From contig CAMKRZ010000024.1 of the NCBI GenBank assembly GCA_946415315.1, forward strand, positions 1 through 52,053: a stretch of DNA of 52,053 nt. The letters run 5' to 3'. The notes beneath the pieces are model-generated. The model was not told the DNA's origin. It saw only the letters and a program-made list of their open reading frames with translations, and did not search any database. This DNA is from an uncultured Lachnoclostridium sp. (GTDB lineage: Bacteria; Bacillota; Clostridia; Lachnospirales; Lachnospiraceae). This document shows positions 7,903-16,141 of the stretch, piece by piece. Numbering within the stretch: the first letter of the stretch is position 1; every line of letters begins with the position of its first letter. The position numbers were made by a program, and so were the translations under genes.

Positions 7903-8466
7903 ATGAATCCTGCAGGATTGGCAAGAAAGATTTTTTGGAAACGGGCGTGCATCTATGTGTGCGCGGTTGCGATCGCCGTGGTTTTCCTTGTGCTGGCGCA
8001 CGTCGCCGCGGCAGTGGAGATCGGGTATCTTTCAATGTTGGAAAATGGGGAGAAACTCGCGGATGAGCTCGCGCAAAATCAGGCGCTCGAGTTGTTCCTG
8101 TACATTCTGACCTTCCTGATCGTTCCGACGGCTGCGCTTGCGTTTTTTACGAACACGGCACTCGCCGGCAGCGAGAAGAAGCTTCGTCTGAAGCTGAATG
8201 AATTGCCTACGGAGCAGAGAATGGACGGATATCGCGTATTCCGCCGGCAGTACCTCTGGTATCTGCTCGGCTGTCTTGCCCTCGGCGGAGCATCTATTGC
8301 GTTTGCCGCATCCTTCCAGGTGTATTGGGTCGCGGTTTCCGCTACGTCGCTCATGCTTGTGCTGGCGATCACGCTGCTCATGGTTGCGTTCCTTCCGGAT
8401 CCGCATCGGCAGAAGAAACCGCCGAAGGATGAGGAGCCGAAGGAGCGAAAGGAGCTGATCCTCTGA
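7903..8466 (+). CDS. Four-helix membrane protein, unknown function
   Basis: 187 residues with hydrophobic segments at about 15-36, 63-84, 113-133 and 137-163, a charged cytoplasmic loop (GSEKKLRLKLNELPTEQR) and a Lys/Glu/Pro tail. I recognise no family. A GAGGAAAGG ribosome site precedes the ATG. It closes the rightward run that began with the ElaA-like gene and is followed by a strong terminator. Confidence 0.6.
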   Translation: MNPAGLARKIFWKRACIYVCAVAIAVVFLVLAHVAAAVEIGYLSMLENGEKLADELAQNQALELFLYILTFLIVPTAALAFFTNTALAGSEKKLRLKLNELPTEQRMDGYRVFRRQYLWYLLGCLALGGASIAFAASFQVYWVAVSATSLMLVLAITLLMVAFLPDPHRQKKPPKDEEPKERKELIL

Positions 8467-8538
8467 TTTTCGGGCCTCGGAGACGGAGAGTCGGAGGGGC
8501 GAGGTTGAAAAAGGCAATCACGTTTTTCGTAAGAAAAT

Positions 8539-8577
8539 ACGACGGGCAGAAGCAACCTGCCCGTCGTTTGTTTTTTG
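8539..8577. terminator. Bidirectional terminator between convergent genes
   Basis: A perfect 11-bp stem (ACGACGGGCAG with its complement, loop of 7 nt) is followed by TTGTTTTTTG on the plus strand and ATTTTC on the minus strand. It serves the membrane-protein gene and the convergent GH5 gene. Confidence 0.85.
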
Positions 8578-8626
8578 TATGAAATGTTGTCCTGCGCGGA
8601 TCGCGAGAAATACGCGAAGCAATCGG

Positions 8627-9667
8627 TCACTCGTGCCTGATCAGCGAAAGCAGTTTGTCGCGCACGCTGTCCATGCGCTCGTCGTCGATGCCGAAGTCCA
8701 TGCGGCGGTAGCTCCATGCGGCGGAGCCGATTCCGTAGCGCTTCATCACGGTGTGGAAAGCCTCGTACCACAGGAGCACCTCCTCCGGGTCAACAAGGTT
8801 GATCACGCCGTACTCACCGCAGTAGAGAGGCACGTTGCGCTCCTCGGCAGCGGCGATCGCGTCGGCGAACAGCGTCTCAAAATAGCGGTCATCCGGAACG
8901 GCGTCCGGGTCAAACCGGTCGAAGGATGCGGAAAATGCCGCGCCCAGCTGCTCGACGCTCCCCTTCGCGTACTCGCGGTACGTCTGCCGGAACGGGCAGC
9001 GGAAATCGTGAGCCATCGAGGAGATCCAGTAGGCGCCCTGGTGCGTGAACAGCAGGGGCTCATAGCAGTGGAAGTTGTAGATGATGTGCTCGTCGTGCGG
9101 CAGTGCGAGGTCGCGAACTGCCTCCACACTGTTGTTCCAGTAGCCGCCGACCAGGATCGGGATGTCCGGCGCAACGCGGCGGATCCGCTCGATGCAGTTG
9201 CCTGCGATGCGGTTCCAGGTGTCGCAGTACTCCTTTGCAGTGACTTCGTTCAGCAGCTCAAACGCAAGGAAATCCGAGCAGTCGGCGTAACGCTCTGCGA
9301 ACCGGTCCCAGATCCGGTAGAACATGTCCTGGTAGAACTCGCTGTCGAAAAATCCGTTCTCGTGGACGGCCGGATCGAAGGAGAACCCCGGCGTGCGGTG
9401 CAGGTCGAGGATCATGTTGAGGCCGTTCTTGCGGCACTCCTCAATCGCGAAGTCGATGTAGCGGAAGCCTCTCTCTAGGAAAATGCCTCCGTTGTCCATG
9501 ATCAGGTCGTAGTCGACCGGAACGCGGATGTGGTCGAGACCCCATTCCTTCACCTTTGCGAAATCCTCGGGCTGAATGAAAGAGTCATAGTGACTGATCG
9601 TGTGGTCGCATTGCGACAGCCAGCCGCCGAAATTGATGCCGTGTTCATAACCGGGCCAATGCTTCAT
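8627..9667 (-). CDS. Glycoside hydrolase family 5 enzyme
   Basis: The 346-residue single-domain enzyme has the GH5 (beta/alpha)8 pattern: GINFGGWLSQCD at the start, WGLDHIRVPVDYDL, LDLHRTPG, the acid/base glutamate in FELLNEV (E141) and the nucleophile in YCGEYGV (E285). GH5 enzymes hydrolyse beta-linked glucans, mannans or related glycosides with retention of configuration. No signal peptide is present, so it probably acts on imported oligosaccharides in the cytoplasm. It follows ispE on the same strand, with 99 nt between. Confidence 0.9.
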   Translation of the reverse strand: MKHWPGYEHGINFGGWLSQCDHTISHYDSFIQPEDFAKVKEWGLDHIRVPVDYDLIMDNGGIFLERGFRYIDFAIEECRKNGLNMILDLHRTPGFSFDPAVHENGFFDSEFYQDMFYRIWDRFAERYADCSDFLAFELLNEVTAKEYCDTWNRIAGNCIERIRRVAPDIPILVGGYWNNSVEAVRDLALPHDEHIIYNFHCYEPLLFTHQGAYWISSMAHDFRCPFRQTYREYAKGSVEQLGAAFSASFDRFDPDAVPDDRYFETLFADAIAAAEERNVPLYCGEYGVINLVDPEEVLLWYEAFHTVMKRYGIGSAAWSYRRMDFGIDDERMDSVRDKLLSLIRHE

Positions 9668-9766
9668 GTGAGTGTCCTTTCTGTGGGCATACTTTGTATT
9701 TGCAGTATGTGATCGAATTGCCGCGCGTTCACGGGATGCGGAGCAGCGGTTGCATTTTCCTGTTGA

Positions 9767-10630
9767 TCAGGGCTGCAGCGGCCGCACGAGGTACGTCTCG
9801 CTGCCGTAAGGACCGACGCGGAAGTGCGTGTAGGCGAAAGATGCCGCTTCCTTCGTCGGGAAAATGCCGTAGACCGTCGGGCCGGAGCCGCTCATGAGAA
9901 CGCCGTCGGCACCAAGCTGATGCATTTGTGACTTGATGGTTGCGATCTCCGGGCAATGCTCGAGCGTGACCGTCTCCAGAACGTTGCCGAGTTTGGAGAC
10001 AACGCCGATGTAGCTGCCCCGTTTGATCGCGTCGATCATTCCGTCGACATCGGGGTGCGTCAGAGCATCCATGTTGAGGTTCTTGTACACGAAGCCGGTG
10101 GATACGCCTGCCGGAGGTTTTACCAGCAGGATCCGGCATCCGGGCATCGCCGGCAGCGGGGTGATGATCTCTCCGATGCCTTCCGCGAGGGCGGTCCCAC
10201 CCATGATGCAGTAGGGAATGTCCGCGCCGAGCGTCACGCCGAGGTTGCACAGCTCCGTGGAGGAGAGCCCGAGCTCATAGAGCCGGTTGATGCCGCGAAG
10301 CGTGGCTGCAGCATCCGAGCTGCCGCCCGCAAGACCTGCGGACATCGGAATTCTCTTGTCCAGCTCGATGTAGAGGCCGCCGGGAAGCTCATACTTGTCA
10401 AACAGCAGTTTCGCGGCGTCGTAGACAAGGTTGCCCGGGCCGGCCGGCAGCGGTGCCGTGCCGACGGAAAGTGTGATCCCCGGGGCGTCCGTCTTCGTCA
10501 GTTTCAGGGTGTCATGCAGGTCAACGGACTGCATGATCATCCGCACATCGTGATAACCGTTATCGCGCACGCCCGTGACATCGAGCGCTAAGTTGATCTT
10601 CGCATAGCCGTATTCGGTCGTGGATTTCAT
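9767..10630 (-). CDS. ispE: 4-diphosphocytidyl-2-C-methyl-D-erythritol kinase
   Basis: IspE phosphorylates CDP-ME in the non-mevalonate (MEP) isoprenoid pathway. The 287-residue protein has the GHMP-kinase signature: AKINLALDVTG at the N-terminus, the ATP loop PMSAGLAGGSSDAAATL, LGADIPYCIMGGTA, and the C-terminal MSGSGPTVYGIF. The start at 10630 has an AAGGAG ribosome site; a longer in-frame extension upstream adds 48 residues outside the family and is rejected. A promoter lies 38-66 nt upstream. It is divergent from ddl, so two cell-envelope-related genes share this intergenic region. Confidence 0.95.
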   Translation of the reverse strand: MKSTTEYGYAKINLALDVTGVRDNGYHDVRMIMQSVDLHDTLKLTKTDAPGITLSVGTAPLPAGPGNLVYDAAKLLFDKYELPGGLYIELDKRIPMSAGLAGGSSDAAATLRGINRLYELGLSSTELCNLGVTLGADIPYCIMGGTALAEGIGEIITPLPAMPGCRILLVKPPAGVSTGFVYKNLNMDALTHPDVDGMIDAIKRGSYIGVVSKLGNVLETVTLEHCPEIATIKSQMHQLGADGVLMSGSGPTVYGIFPTKEAASFAYTHFRVGPYGSETYLVRPLQP

Positions 10631-10667
10631 AGCCCTTTGTCTCCTTCCCGATATTCTTTCTCCTTTC

Positions 10668-10696
10668 AGTATAAGGAGGAACAACGGAAAATGCAA
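10668..10696 (-). promoter_or_regulatory. ispE promoter
   Basis: On the minus strand TTGCAT (10696-10691) and TATACT (10673-10668) are spaced by 17 bp, giving a start near 10660 and a 5' leader of about 30 nt before ispE. Confidence 0.65.
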
Positions 10697-10812
10697 GGGA
10701 GGAAAACAAGCCGAAATTCGTGAAAAACTCTTTCCCGCGCTGTTTGCGTGCAATCGGTACGGAATTTCATACATTTTCCGAGCAGGCAGATCGTGGCGGA
10801 CTTGAAAAATCT

Positions 10813-10840
10813 TTCACTATCCGAAGGATTGTGGTACAAT
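10813..10840 (+). promoter_or_regulatory. ddl promoter, extended -10
   Basis: TACAAT at 10835-10840 is preceded by TGTGG, giving an extended -10. The best -35 is TTCACT at 10813-10818 with a 16-bp spacer. Confidence 0.55.
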
Positions 10841-10913
10841 AACAAAAGCGCGGGGGTTTCGCCGTACAGAGAAAGGATGCGCGGATGCGTGTCCGCATAA
10901 CGGAGGTTTTTCC

Positions 10914-11966
10914 ATGAATAAGACAGTAGCGATCCTGTTCGGAGGTCAGTCGTCGGAGCATGATGTGTCGTGTGTGTCCGGCGCAACGGTCATCCGGAAT
11001 CTGGATACGGAACGATATGATGCGATCCTGATCGGAATCACGAAGGACGGGCGCTGGCTCGCCGTGGATTCCCTGAAGGAAGTTGAGAACGGCAGCTGGA
11101 AGAACGGCAAGAAGACAGCGATCATCTCGCCCGACCGCAGCCGCAAGGGCGTGCTGATCATCGAGGGCGACCAGGTGACGTTCCGCCCGGTGGATGTCGT
11201 GTTCCCGGTGCTCCACGGACTGTACGGGGAGGACGGCACGGTTCAGGGTCTGTTCACGCTCGCGGGCATTCCGTACGTGGGATGCGGCGTGCTCTGCTCG
11301 GCGGTTTCGATGGACAAGTTGTACACGAAGATCGTTGTGGATACGCTCGGGATCCGGCAGGCAAAATATGTCTCGGTGTTCGGGCATGAGCTTGCGGACA
11401 TGGACGCGTGTGTGGCGCGCGTGGAGGAGAGCCTTCCGTACCCGGTGTTCGTAAAGCCTTCCAACGCGGGCTCCTCGAAGGGCGTCAACAAGGCGCACAA
11501 CCGCACCGAGCTTGTGTACGCGCTCAAGGAAGCGTCGTACCATGACCGGAAAATTCTCGTTGAGGAGACGATCGTCGGCCGCGAGATCGAGTGCGCAGTG
11601 CTCGGCGACGGCATCACCGTAGATGCGAGCGGTGTCGGAGAGATCCTGGCGGCGGACGAATTCTACAGCTACGATGCCAAGTACAACAACGAGGATTCGC
11701 GCACGGTGATCGGACCGGAACTGCCGGACGGCAAGGAGGATGAGTTCCGCGAATGCGCGAGGAGCATTTTCCGTGCGCTGGACGGTTTCGGACTTGCGCG
11801 CGTGGATTTCTTCCTGGAGAAAGGCACGGATGAGGTCGTGTTCAACGAGATCAACACGCTGCCCGGGTTTACATCGATCAGTATGTACCCGATGCTCTGG
11901 GGCGACAGGGGACTGGACAAGACGACGCTGATCACGAAGCTGATCGAACTGGCGCCGCGGCGGTGA
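10914..11966 (+). CDS. ddl: D-alanine--D-alanine ligase
   Basis: Ddl joins two D-alanines using ATP to make the dipeptide end of peptidoglycan precursors. The 350-residue protein has the N-terminal AILFGGQSSEHDVSCVSG, the middle VFPVLHGLYGEDGTVQGL, and the ATP-grasp elements VFVKPSNAGSSKGVNKA, ILVEETIVGREIECAVLG and ARVDFFLE...VFNEINTLPGFTSISMYP. All are intact. GGAGG lies 10 nt before the ATG. A DUF1934 gene follows 4 nt later and is surely cotranscribed. Confidence 0.95.
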   Translation: MNKTVAILFGGQSSEHDVSCVSGATVIRNLDTERYDAILIGITKDGRWLAVDSLKEVENGSWKNGKKTAIISPDRSRKGVLIIEGDQVTFRPVDVVFPVLHGLYGEDGTVQGLFTLAGIPYVGCGVLCSAVSMDKLYTKIVVDTLGIRQAKYVSVFGHELADMDACVARVEESLPYPVFVKPSNAGSSKGVNKAHNRTELVYALKEASYHDRKILVEETIVGREIECAVLGDGITVDASGVGEILAADEFYSYDAKYNNEDSRTVIGPELPDGKEDEFRECARSIFRALDGFGLARVDFFLEKGTDEVVFNEINTLPGFTSISMYPMLWGDRGLDKTTLITKLIELAPRR

Positions 11967-11970
11967 TTGC

Positions 11971-12405
11971 ATGGATGTGTTGTTGAAGATAAAAGGGATC
12001 GTCCGGTCGGACACGGAGGATGTGACGGAATCCATGGTGTGCGGATCGTACTACCGGAAGGATGATTCCATCTACATTTTCTACGAAGGTGTGGACGAGG
12101 AGACGCCGGAACTGATCACGCGCCACCGGATCGTTGTGACCGGTGACCGCGTCGAGGTGCAGCGGACCGGAGCGATCCGGTCGTCGATGCTCATCGTTCC
12201 GGGCGAGCTCAACCAGTGTGAGTACGAGACGCCGTACGGTGTTCTGCAACTCGACTTCTACGGAATATCCGTGGAGGCGGAGGCCGGGGAAACGTCGGTG
12301 CGGATCCGCATGACCTATGAGATCCGACTCGCCGACTCGCCTGTCTCGGAAAATGAACTGATCATCGAGGGGAGCGGCGTGCCGTCCCCGGAGGACACAC
12401 AGTAA
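11971..12405 (+). CDS. DUF1934 (YwiB-like) beta-barrel protein
   Basis: 144 residues matching the DUF1934 family: IKGIVRSDTEDVTESMVCG, IYIFYEGVDEETPELI, RIVVTGDRVEVQRTG, then SSMLIVPGEL and a C-terminal run of beta strands ending VRIRMTYEIRLA. The family is a small lipocalin-like barrel without an established function, commonly next to envelope or translation genes in Firmicutes. It lies 4 nt after ddl and is followed by a strong bidirectional terminator, so ddl and this gene form a two-gene transcript. Confidence 0.85.
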   Translation: MDVLLKIKGIVRSDTEDVTESMVCGSYYRKDDSIYIFYEGVDEETPELITRHRIVVTGDRVEVQRTGAIRSSMLIVPGELNQCEYETPYGVLQLDFYGISVEAEAGETSVRIRMTYEIRLADSPVSENELIIEGSGVPSPEDTQ

Positions 12406-12424
12406 GCTGTTTTACGGAAATCAA

Positions 12425-12472
12425 AACGCGGTTTCGGGATGATTCGAAACCGCGTTGTTTTCGTTATTTTTT
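12425..12472. terminator. Bidirectional terminator
   Basis: A perfect 12-bp stem (AACGCGGTTTCG and its complement, loop of 8 nt) is followed by GTTTTCGTTATTTTTT on the plus strand and by TTGATTT on the minus strand. It ends both the ddl transcript and the leftward hypothetical gene. Confidence 0.85.
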
Positions 12473-12488
12473 GATTTGTTCCGAGGCA

Positions 12489-12968
12489 TCACTTGCCGCG
12501 GAGACGGGCGAGCAGGCCGCGCTTCTTCGGTGTCTCATCCTTCTGCAGGGCACCGCGGATCCCGCGGACCTCCATGATGTAGATACCGCTGAGCATCGCC
12601 TTGCACTCCTTCTTGATGGGGATCAGATCGAAGATCTTCTCATCGCACATCAGGGAGAGGATCTGCGGACCGATCTTCGCCTTGACTACCGGCACTTTCG
12701 CGCGGCGCGCGTACTTCGGTGTCTGGTCGACGACGATCTGCGGGAAGCCGGCATCTTTCAACGGCATTCGTTTCTTGTCGATAACGAGCATCGTAGCGGG
12801 ACGCGCGGCGGCCTTCATCTCGGCCATGGCTGCGTCATTTTTCTTCTGAAGCTTCTTGCTGTAAAAATACAGAACGATAAACAGCGTGATCACGACAACC
12901 GCGATGATCGCCAGCGTGATCCAGAGCCACTTGAGCGAAAGAAGCGGAAGTAAGGAAGACGGAATCAT
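12489..12968 (-). CDS. Membrane-anchored hypothetical protein
   Basis: 159 residues with one N-terminal membrane helix (about residues 14-36, WITLAIIAVVVITLFIVLYF) followed by a basic cytoplasmic domain rich in Lys/Arg and a strand pattern (MLVIDKKRMPLKDAGFPQIVV; PVVKAKIGPQILSLM), ending in an Arg/Lys/Gly tail. I do not recognise the family. A promoter at 13090-13118 gives it a leader of about 115 nt. The coding pattern and ribosome site (AGCAGGT) support a real gene. Confidence 0.65.
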   Translation of the reverse strand: MIPSSLLPLLSLKWLWITLAIIAVVVITLFIVLYFYSKKLQKKNDAAMAEMKAAARPATMLVIDKKRMPLKDAGFPQIVVDQTPKYARRAKVPVVKAKIGPQILSLMCDEKIFDLIPIKKECKAMLSGIYIMEVRGIRGALQKDETPKKRGLLARLRGK

Positions 12969-13089
12969 ATATCATACCTGCTTTCTGTAGTATAGTCTGC
13001 GGCGGGGTATATTCGCGGGGGGCAAGCCCCGAACCACCCCACACATCACGGGCATATCCCTCACAACGTGCGAGCCACACAGTGTGACC

Positions 13090-13118
13090 ATTGTAACACG
13101 GAACCCCGCGGAAATCAA
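13090..13118 (-). promoter_or_regulatory. Promoter for the membrane-anchored hypothetical gene
   Basis: On the minus strand TTGATT (13118-13113) and TACAAT (13095-13090) have a 17-bp spacer. The leader RNA contains a GC-rich hairpin with a GGGGC stem. Confidence 0.6.
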
Positions 13119-13204
13119 CGGAAAATGAAGGCATTCCTCACGCCGTCGCATGGACTGACGGTCCGCCGGTGTCAGGATGGAAAAATCCCGCGGGAAGACG
13201 GCGG

Positions 13205-13966
13205 TTACGCTTTCGCTTCCTCCGGCTCCGGGCAGGAGACGCCGTGTGCGGCGAGCATTTCGACGATGCGATCGCGGACAACGCCGGGCAGGGCCACTTT
13301 CTCGTCGCGCGACAGCTCCGCCGTCGGGATCGGTTCTCCGATGATGACGGTGACGCGGGAAGCGCGGATCTTCGGATAATGCTTCTCCAGAATGTCGTCC
13401 GTGCCGATCATGGCGACCGGAACGACGGGACAGCCTGTGCGCTCGGCAATCTTGAGGCTGCCGGCCTTGAACGGCATCACACCCTCGCCGCGGTTGCGGG
13501 TTCCCTCAGGCATGATGAACATCGAGAAGCCGACTTTGACATCCGCGATGGCGGACTGGATGGTCTTAAGACCTTCCTTCGGGTCCTTGCGGTTTAGGAA
13601 TTTGCAGTTGAGGATGCGCATCCACCAGCTGAGGAACGGCACATGGCGTATTTCGTGCTTGGAGATAAATCCGGTGCTGTGCAGAGCGGGAATTGCCAGG
13701 TATCCCGCGAGAATGTCATACATGCTCCGGTGATTGCCCGCGAACAGCACGGGCTCCTTCGGTATGTTCTCCCTGCCTTCAACCTTGAGCCGCGCGCCGG
13801 AGAGCAACATGATCGGCCGGAACGCCGCGTAGTAGGCAAACGGCTGACCGAGTTTCGAAGCGGCCTTCGGGGAGATCAGGCGAAGCAACAGCAGAAGCAG
13901 ACAGACCGGCGTGAAAAGCAGCGCGCCGACACCAATATATAGCAAAACAAAAAAGGTTCGTATCAT
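13205..13966 (-). CDS. plsC: 1-acyl-sn-glycerol-3-phosphate acyltransferase
   Basis: PlsC acylates lysophosphatidic acid to phosphatidic acid at the inner membrane face. The 253-residue protein has an N-terminal hydrophobic anchor (residues 4-30), the catalytic NHRSMYDIL (H-x4-D), the substrate motif MPEGTRNRGEG, and the later block GCPVVPVAMIGTDDIL. A short C-terminal extension rich in Asp/Glu/Pro ends the protein. A near-consensus promoter lies 120-148 nt upstream. It is divergent from the DUF951 gene. Confidence 0.93.
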   Translation of the reverse strand: MIRTFFVLLYIGVGALLFTPVCLLLLLLRLISPKAASKLGQPFAYYAAFRPIMLLSGARLKVEGRENIPKEPVLFAGNHRSMYDILAGYLAIPALHSTGFISKHEIRHVPFLSWWMRILNCKFLNRKDPKEGLKTIQSAIADVKVGFSMFIMPEGTRNRGEGVMPFKAGSLKIAERTGCPVVPVAMIGTDDILEKHYPKIRASRVTVIIGEPIPTAELSRDEKVALPGVVRDRIVEMLAAHGVSCPEPEEAKA

Positions 13967-14085
13967 CCTGCGAACGTCCTTTCTACCTTATCTGTATGCG
14001 AACGCGGACGGATTGCGACCGGAATACCGATGCGCAGCCGGCCCGTCGTTTTCGTAAACAGGAGAGATGGCTTTTAACACCGCAT

Positions 14086-14114
14086 ATTGTAATCGAACGC
14101 ATCCGGTTTGTCAA
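14086..14114 (-). promoter_or_regulatory. plsC promoter
   Basis: On the minus strand, a consensus TTGACA (14114-14109) and TACAAT (14091-14086) have a 17-bp spacer, predicting a leader of about 113 nt before plsC. Confidence 0.75.
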
Positions 14115-14183
14115 CGCGGAAAAGGTTGCGACGCGGCCTGTGTTTGTGCTATGATATCGGAAAATGTGACGGGAGGGATCACG

Positions 14184-14519
14184 ATGGATATTCGGTTGGG
14201 AGACGTGCTGCGGTTGAAGAAGGGACACCCCTGCGGCGGCAATGAGTGGGAAGTGCACCGCGTGGGAATGGATTTCCGTCTTCAGTGCCGCAAATGCGGC
14301 CGCATGATCATGGTGCCGCGCAAGCAGGCGGAGAAGAACCTGCGGCTTCTGGTCCGCGACGGTGTCTCGTACAAGCCGATGGATCTTGTTCCGGTACGGG
14401 CAGCGGTCGACGCAGAAGCCGGCACGGGAGTCTGTACCGAGGTCAACGCAGAGGCAGGTGCAGAAGTCAACGCAGAGGTCAGCGCAGACGCAAAGCAGGC
14501 AACCTCGGCGGAGGAGTGA
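14184..14519 (+). CDS. DUF951 protein with an acidic Ala/Glu/Val tail
   Basis: The first 65 residues match DUF951: DIRLGDVLRLKKGHPCGGNEWEVHR, then LQCRKCGRMIMVPRKQ, including a conserved Cys pair. Family proteins are small, about 65 residues, and of unknown role. Here about 45 extra residues follow, built from near-repeats of (A/S)EVNAEAG and VSADA. The ATG at 14184 is preceded by GGGAGGG; upstream in-frame sequence lacks similarity. The tail looks like a low-complexity expansion added to an otherwise normal gene. Confidence 0.8.
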   Translation: MDIRLGDVLRLKKGHPCGGNEWEVHRVGMDFRLQCRKCGRMIMVPRKQAEKNLRLLVRDGVSYKPMDLVPVRAAVDAEAGTGVCTEVNAEAGAEVNAEVSADAKQATSAEE

Positions 14520-14712
14520 TCTTCCGGCAGGGGAGAAGCAGCAGATGAGATGCGTTCGCGGCGGGTGTGAAAGAGCGTAAATGCTGTCTTCGGACACGTT
14601 GCACAAAATCACGGGGGCATTTTGTACGGATCGGGACACCGATCTTCGAAAAGCGGCATAAAAACGGGTCCGGGAGGATAATTCAAAGCGTTTATTTTGT
14701 GGAAAATACTGC
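14520..14712. other. Gap before the rpsF promoter
   Basis: About 190 bp between the DUF951 stop and the rpsF promoter. I see no ORF with a ribosome site and no clear terminator; short frames in the region lack coding character. Confidence 0.4.
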
Positions 14713-14741
14713 TTGCAATTCCGGAAAAGCTATGGTACAAT
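14713..14741 (+). promoter_or_regulatory. Promoter of the rpsF-ssb-rpsR transcript
   Basis: TTGCAA (14713-14718) and TACAAT (14736-14741) have a 17-bp spacer, and TGG directly precedes the -10 box. The leader would be about 145 nt. Confidence 0.7.
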
Positions 14742-14797
14742 GCAAATCCGTGATATGTTACACATTTTTCAAAACCCTGTTTCGGCGGGGTGCGAAA

Positions 14798-14861
14798 GAA
14801 CGCTGCGTTTCCGGCAAAACGGGAGCGCGAAACCAATTCCTTGCTCTTGCATGAAGCAAGG
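14798..14861 (+). promoter_or_regulatory. Candidate S6:S18-type autoregulatory leader
   Basis: The rpsF leader contains a hairpin whose loop holds CCGG (CGTTT/AAACG stem near 14805-14820) and then a 7-bp stem CCTTGCT/AGCAAGG (14839-14861), just before the AAAAGGAGG ribosome site. In many bacteria the S6:S18 complex represses this mRNA by binding a structured leader with a conserved CCG. The match here is by general shape only; the second hairpin could equally be unrelated. Confidence 0.35.
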
Positions 14862-14891
14862 GCCAGAGACCAAAAGGAGGTGCACGCAACT

Positions 14892-15182
14892 ATGAAGAAG
14901 TACGAGTTAGCGGTAGTTGTGAATGCGAGAATCGAAGACGAAGCCAGAGAAGAAGTCCTCGGTAAAGTGAAGGCTCTCATTGAGAGATTCGGCGGTGTGA
15001 TCACCGAAGTTATCGACGGCGGCAAGAAGCGTCTGGCGTATGAAATCCAGAAGATGAACGAGGGTTTCTACTACTTCATTCAATTCGAAGCAGAAACCAC
15101 GGCTCCGGCCGAGATCGAACATCGCATGAGAATCATGGATAACGTTCTTCGGTATCTTTGCGTAAGTCGCGAAGAGGAGTAA
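14892..15182 (+). CDS. rpsF: 30S ribosomal protein S6
   Basis: 96 residues of typical S6: MKKYELAVVVNARIEDEAR, GGVITEVIDGGKKRLAYEIQK, NEGFYYFIQFEAE, and HRMRIMDNVLRYLCVSREEE. S6 binds S18 on the platform of the 30S subunit. AAAAGGAGG lies 11 nt before the ATG; an in-frame upstream extension is rejected because S6 starts at this methionine. It is the first gene of the S6-SSB-S18 operon. Confidence 0.98.
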   Translation: MKKYELAVVVNARIEDEAREEVLGKVKALIERFGGVITEVIDGGKKRLAYEIQKMNEGFYYFIQFEAETTAPAEIEHRMRIMDNVLRYLCVSREEE

Positions 15183-15195
15183 GGAGGAATCCTTT

Positions 15196-15624
15196 ATGAA
15201 CAAGATTATTCTGATGGGTCGTCTCACGAGAGACCCTGAGATGAGATCTGCCGGTTCCACTACGGTCTGCAGATACACGCTTGCCGTGGATCGCAGATTC
15301 CGCAGAGAGGGTGAGCCGGAAGCAGATTTCTTTAACTGCACCGCGTTCGGCAAGAGCGCGGAGTTTGCTGAGAAATACTTCCGTCAGGGCACCAAGATCC
15401 TGATTTCCGGACGTATTCAGAGCGATAATTACACCAACAAGGATGGACAGAAGGTCTATTCCTGGCAGGTGATCGTTGATGATCAGGAGTTTGCTGAGAG
15501 CAAGAACGCTTCGGGTGCACCGGCAGGCAGCGCATCGTCGCAGCCCAGACCGGACGCTTCGAACGCCGGCTCCGGATTTGTTGACATCAAGGACGGCATC
15601 GAGGAAGATCTGCCGTTTATCTGA
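15196..15624 (+). CDS. ssb: Single-stranded DNA-binding protein
   Basis: The 142-residue protein has an OB fold (MNKIILMGRLTRDPEMR, YTLAVDRRF, FFNCTAFGKSAEFAEKYF, GTKILISGRIQSDNYTNKDG) to about residue 105, a Ser/Ala/Pro linker and the acidic tip EEDLPFI. The tip is the docking site for replication and repair partners; here it ends in one extra hydrophobic residue after the usual Pro-Phe. It coats single-stranded DNA in replication and recombination. TAAGGAGG precedes the ATG, 13 nt after rpsF. Confidence 0.97.
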   Translation: MNKIILMGRLTRDPEMRSAGSTTVCRYTLAVDRRFRREGEPEADFFNCTAFGKSAEFAEKYFRQGTKILISGRIQSDNYTNKDGQKVYSWQVIVDDQEFAESKNASGAPAGSASSQPRPDASNAGSGFVDIKDGIEEDLPFI

Positions 15625-15703
15625 CAGACGGAGCGCGGACAGCGCCATCCGTAAAACGGTCGGGCAGGAAACTGTCTGACGCAATCGAACAGGAGGTAAC
15701 ACC

Positions 15704-15976
15704 ATGGCTTTTAATAAAACCGACAAGGGCGAGCGCAGCGAAGCTCCGAGAAAGAGACCGATCCGCAGAAAGAAGAAAGTATGCGCATTCTGCACGGAGC
15801 CTTACGATGAATTCACCGTATACAGAGATGTTAAGTCTCTTTCGAGATTCATCTCCGAGAGAGGAAAGATCCTTCCCAGACGGATCACCGGTACCTGCGC
15901 AAAGCATCAGCGTCTTCTCACGACTTCCGTGAAGAGAGCTCGCCACATCGCACTTCTGCCTTACACGGTAGAGTGA
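15704..15976 (+). CDS. rpsR: 30S ribosomal protein S18
   Basis: 90 residues with the S18 core [38 protein letters not shown] and [19 protein letters not shown]. The N-terminus is a basic, flexible extension. It partners with S6 in the 30S platform. AGGAGG precedes the ATG by 7 nt. A very strong terminator ends the transcript 30 nt downstream. Confidence 0.98.
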   Translation: MAFNKTDKGERSEAPRKRPIRRKKKVCAFCTEPYDEFTVYRDVKSLSRFISERGKILPRRITGTCAKHQRLLTTSVKRARHIALLPYTVE

Positions 15977-16005
15977 TCTGCGGTACAATTACAGATTATT
16001 ATGAG

Positions 16006-16052
16006 GTCCGGCTCGGGCGTGAAAACGTCCGGTCCGGATTTCTTTTCGTTTG
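16006..16052 (+). terminator. Terminator of rpsF-ssb-rpsR
   Basis: A 15-bp stem (16006-16020 with 16025-16039, one mismatch and three G-U pairs) closed by a GAAA tetraloop is followed by TTCTTTTCGTTT. It separates the ribosomal transcript from gdpP. Confidence 0.85.
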
Positions 16053-16141
16053 CTATTGCGAGGGTTTTGTGATAGTATATCAATATGGTTTGGGAAAGGC
16101 TGATCGGACAGCGTTTTCAGAAAATGACGAGAGGACAGGGT

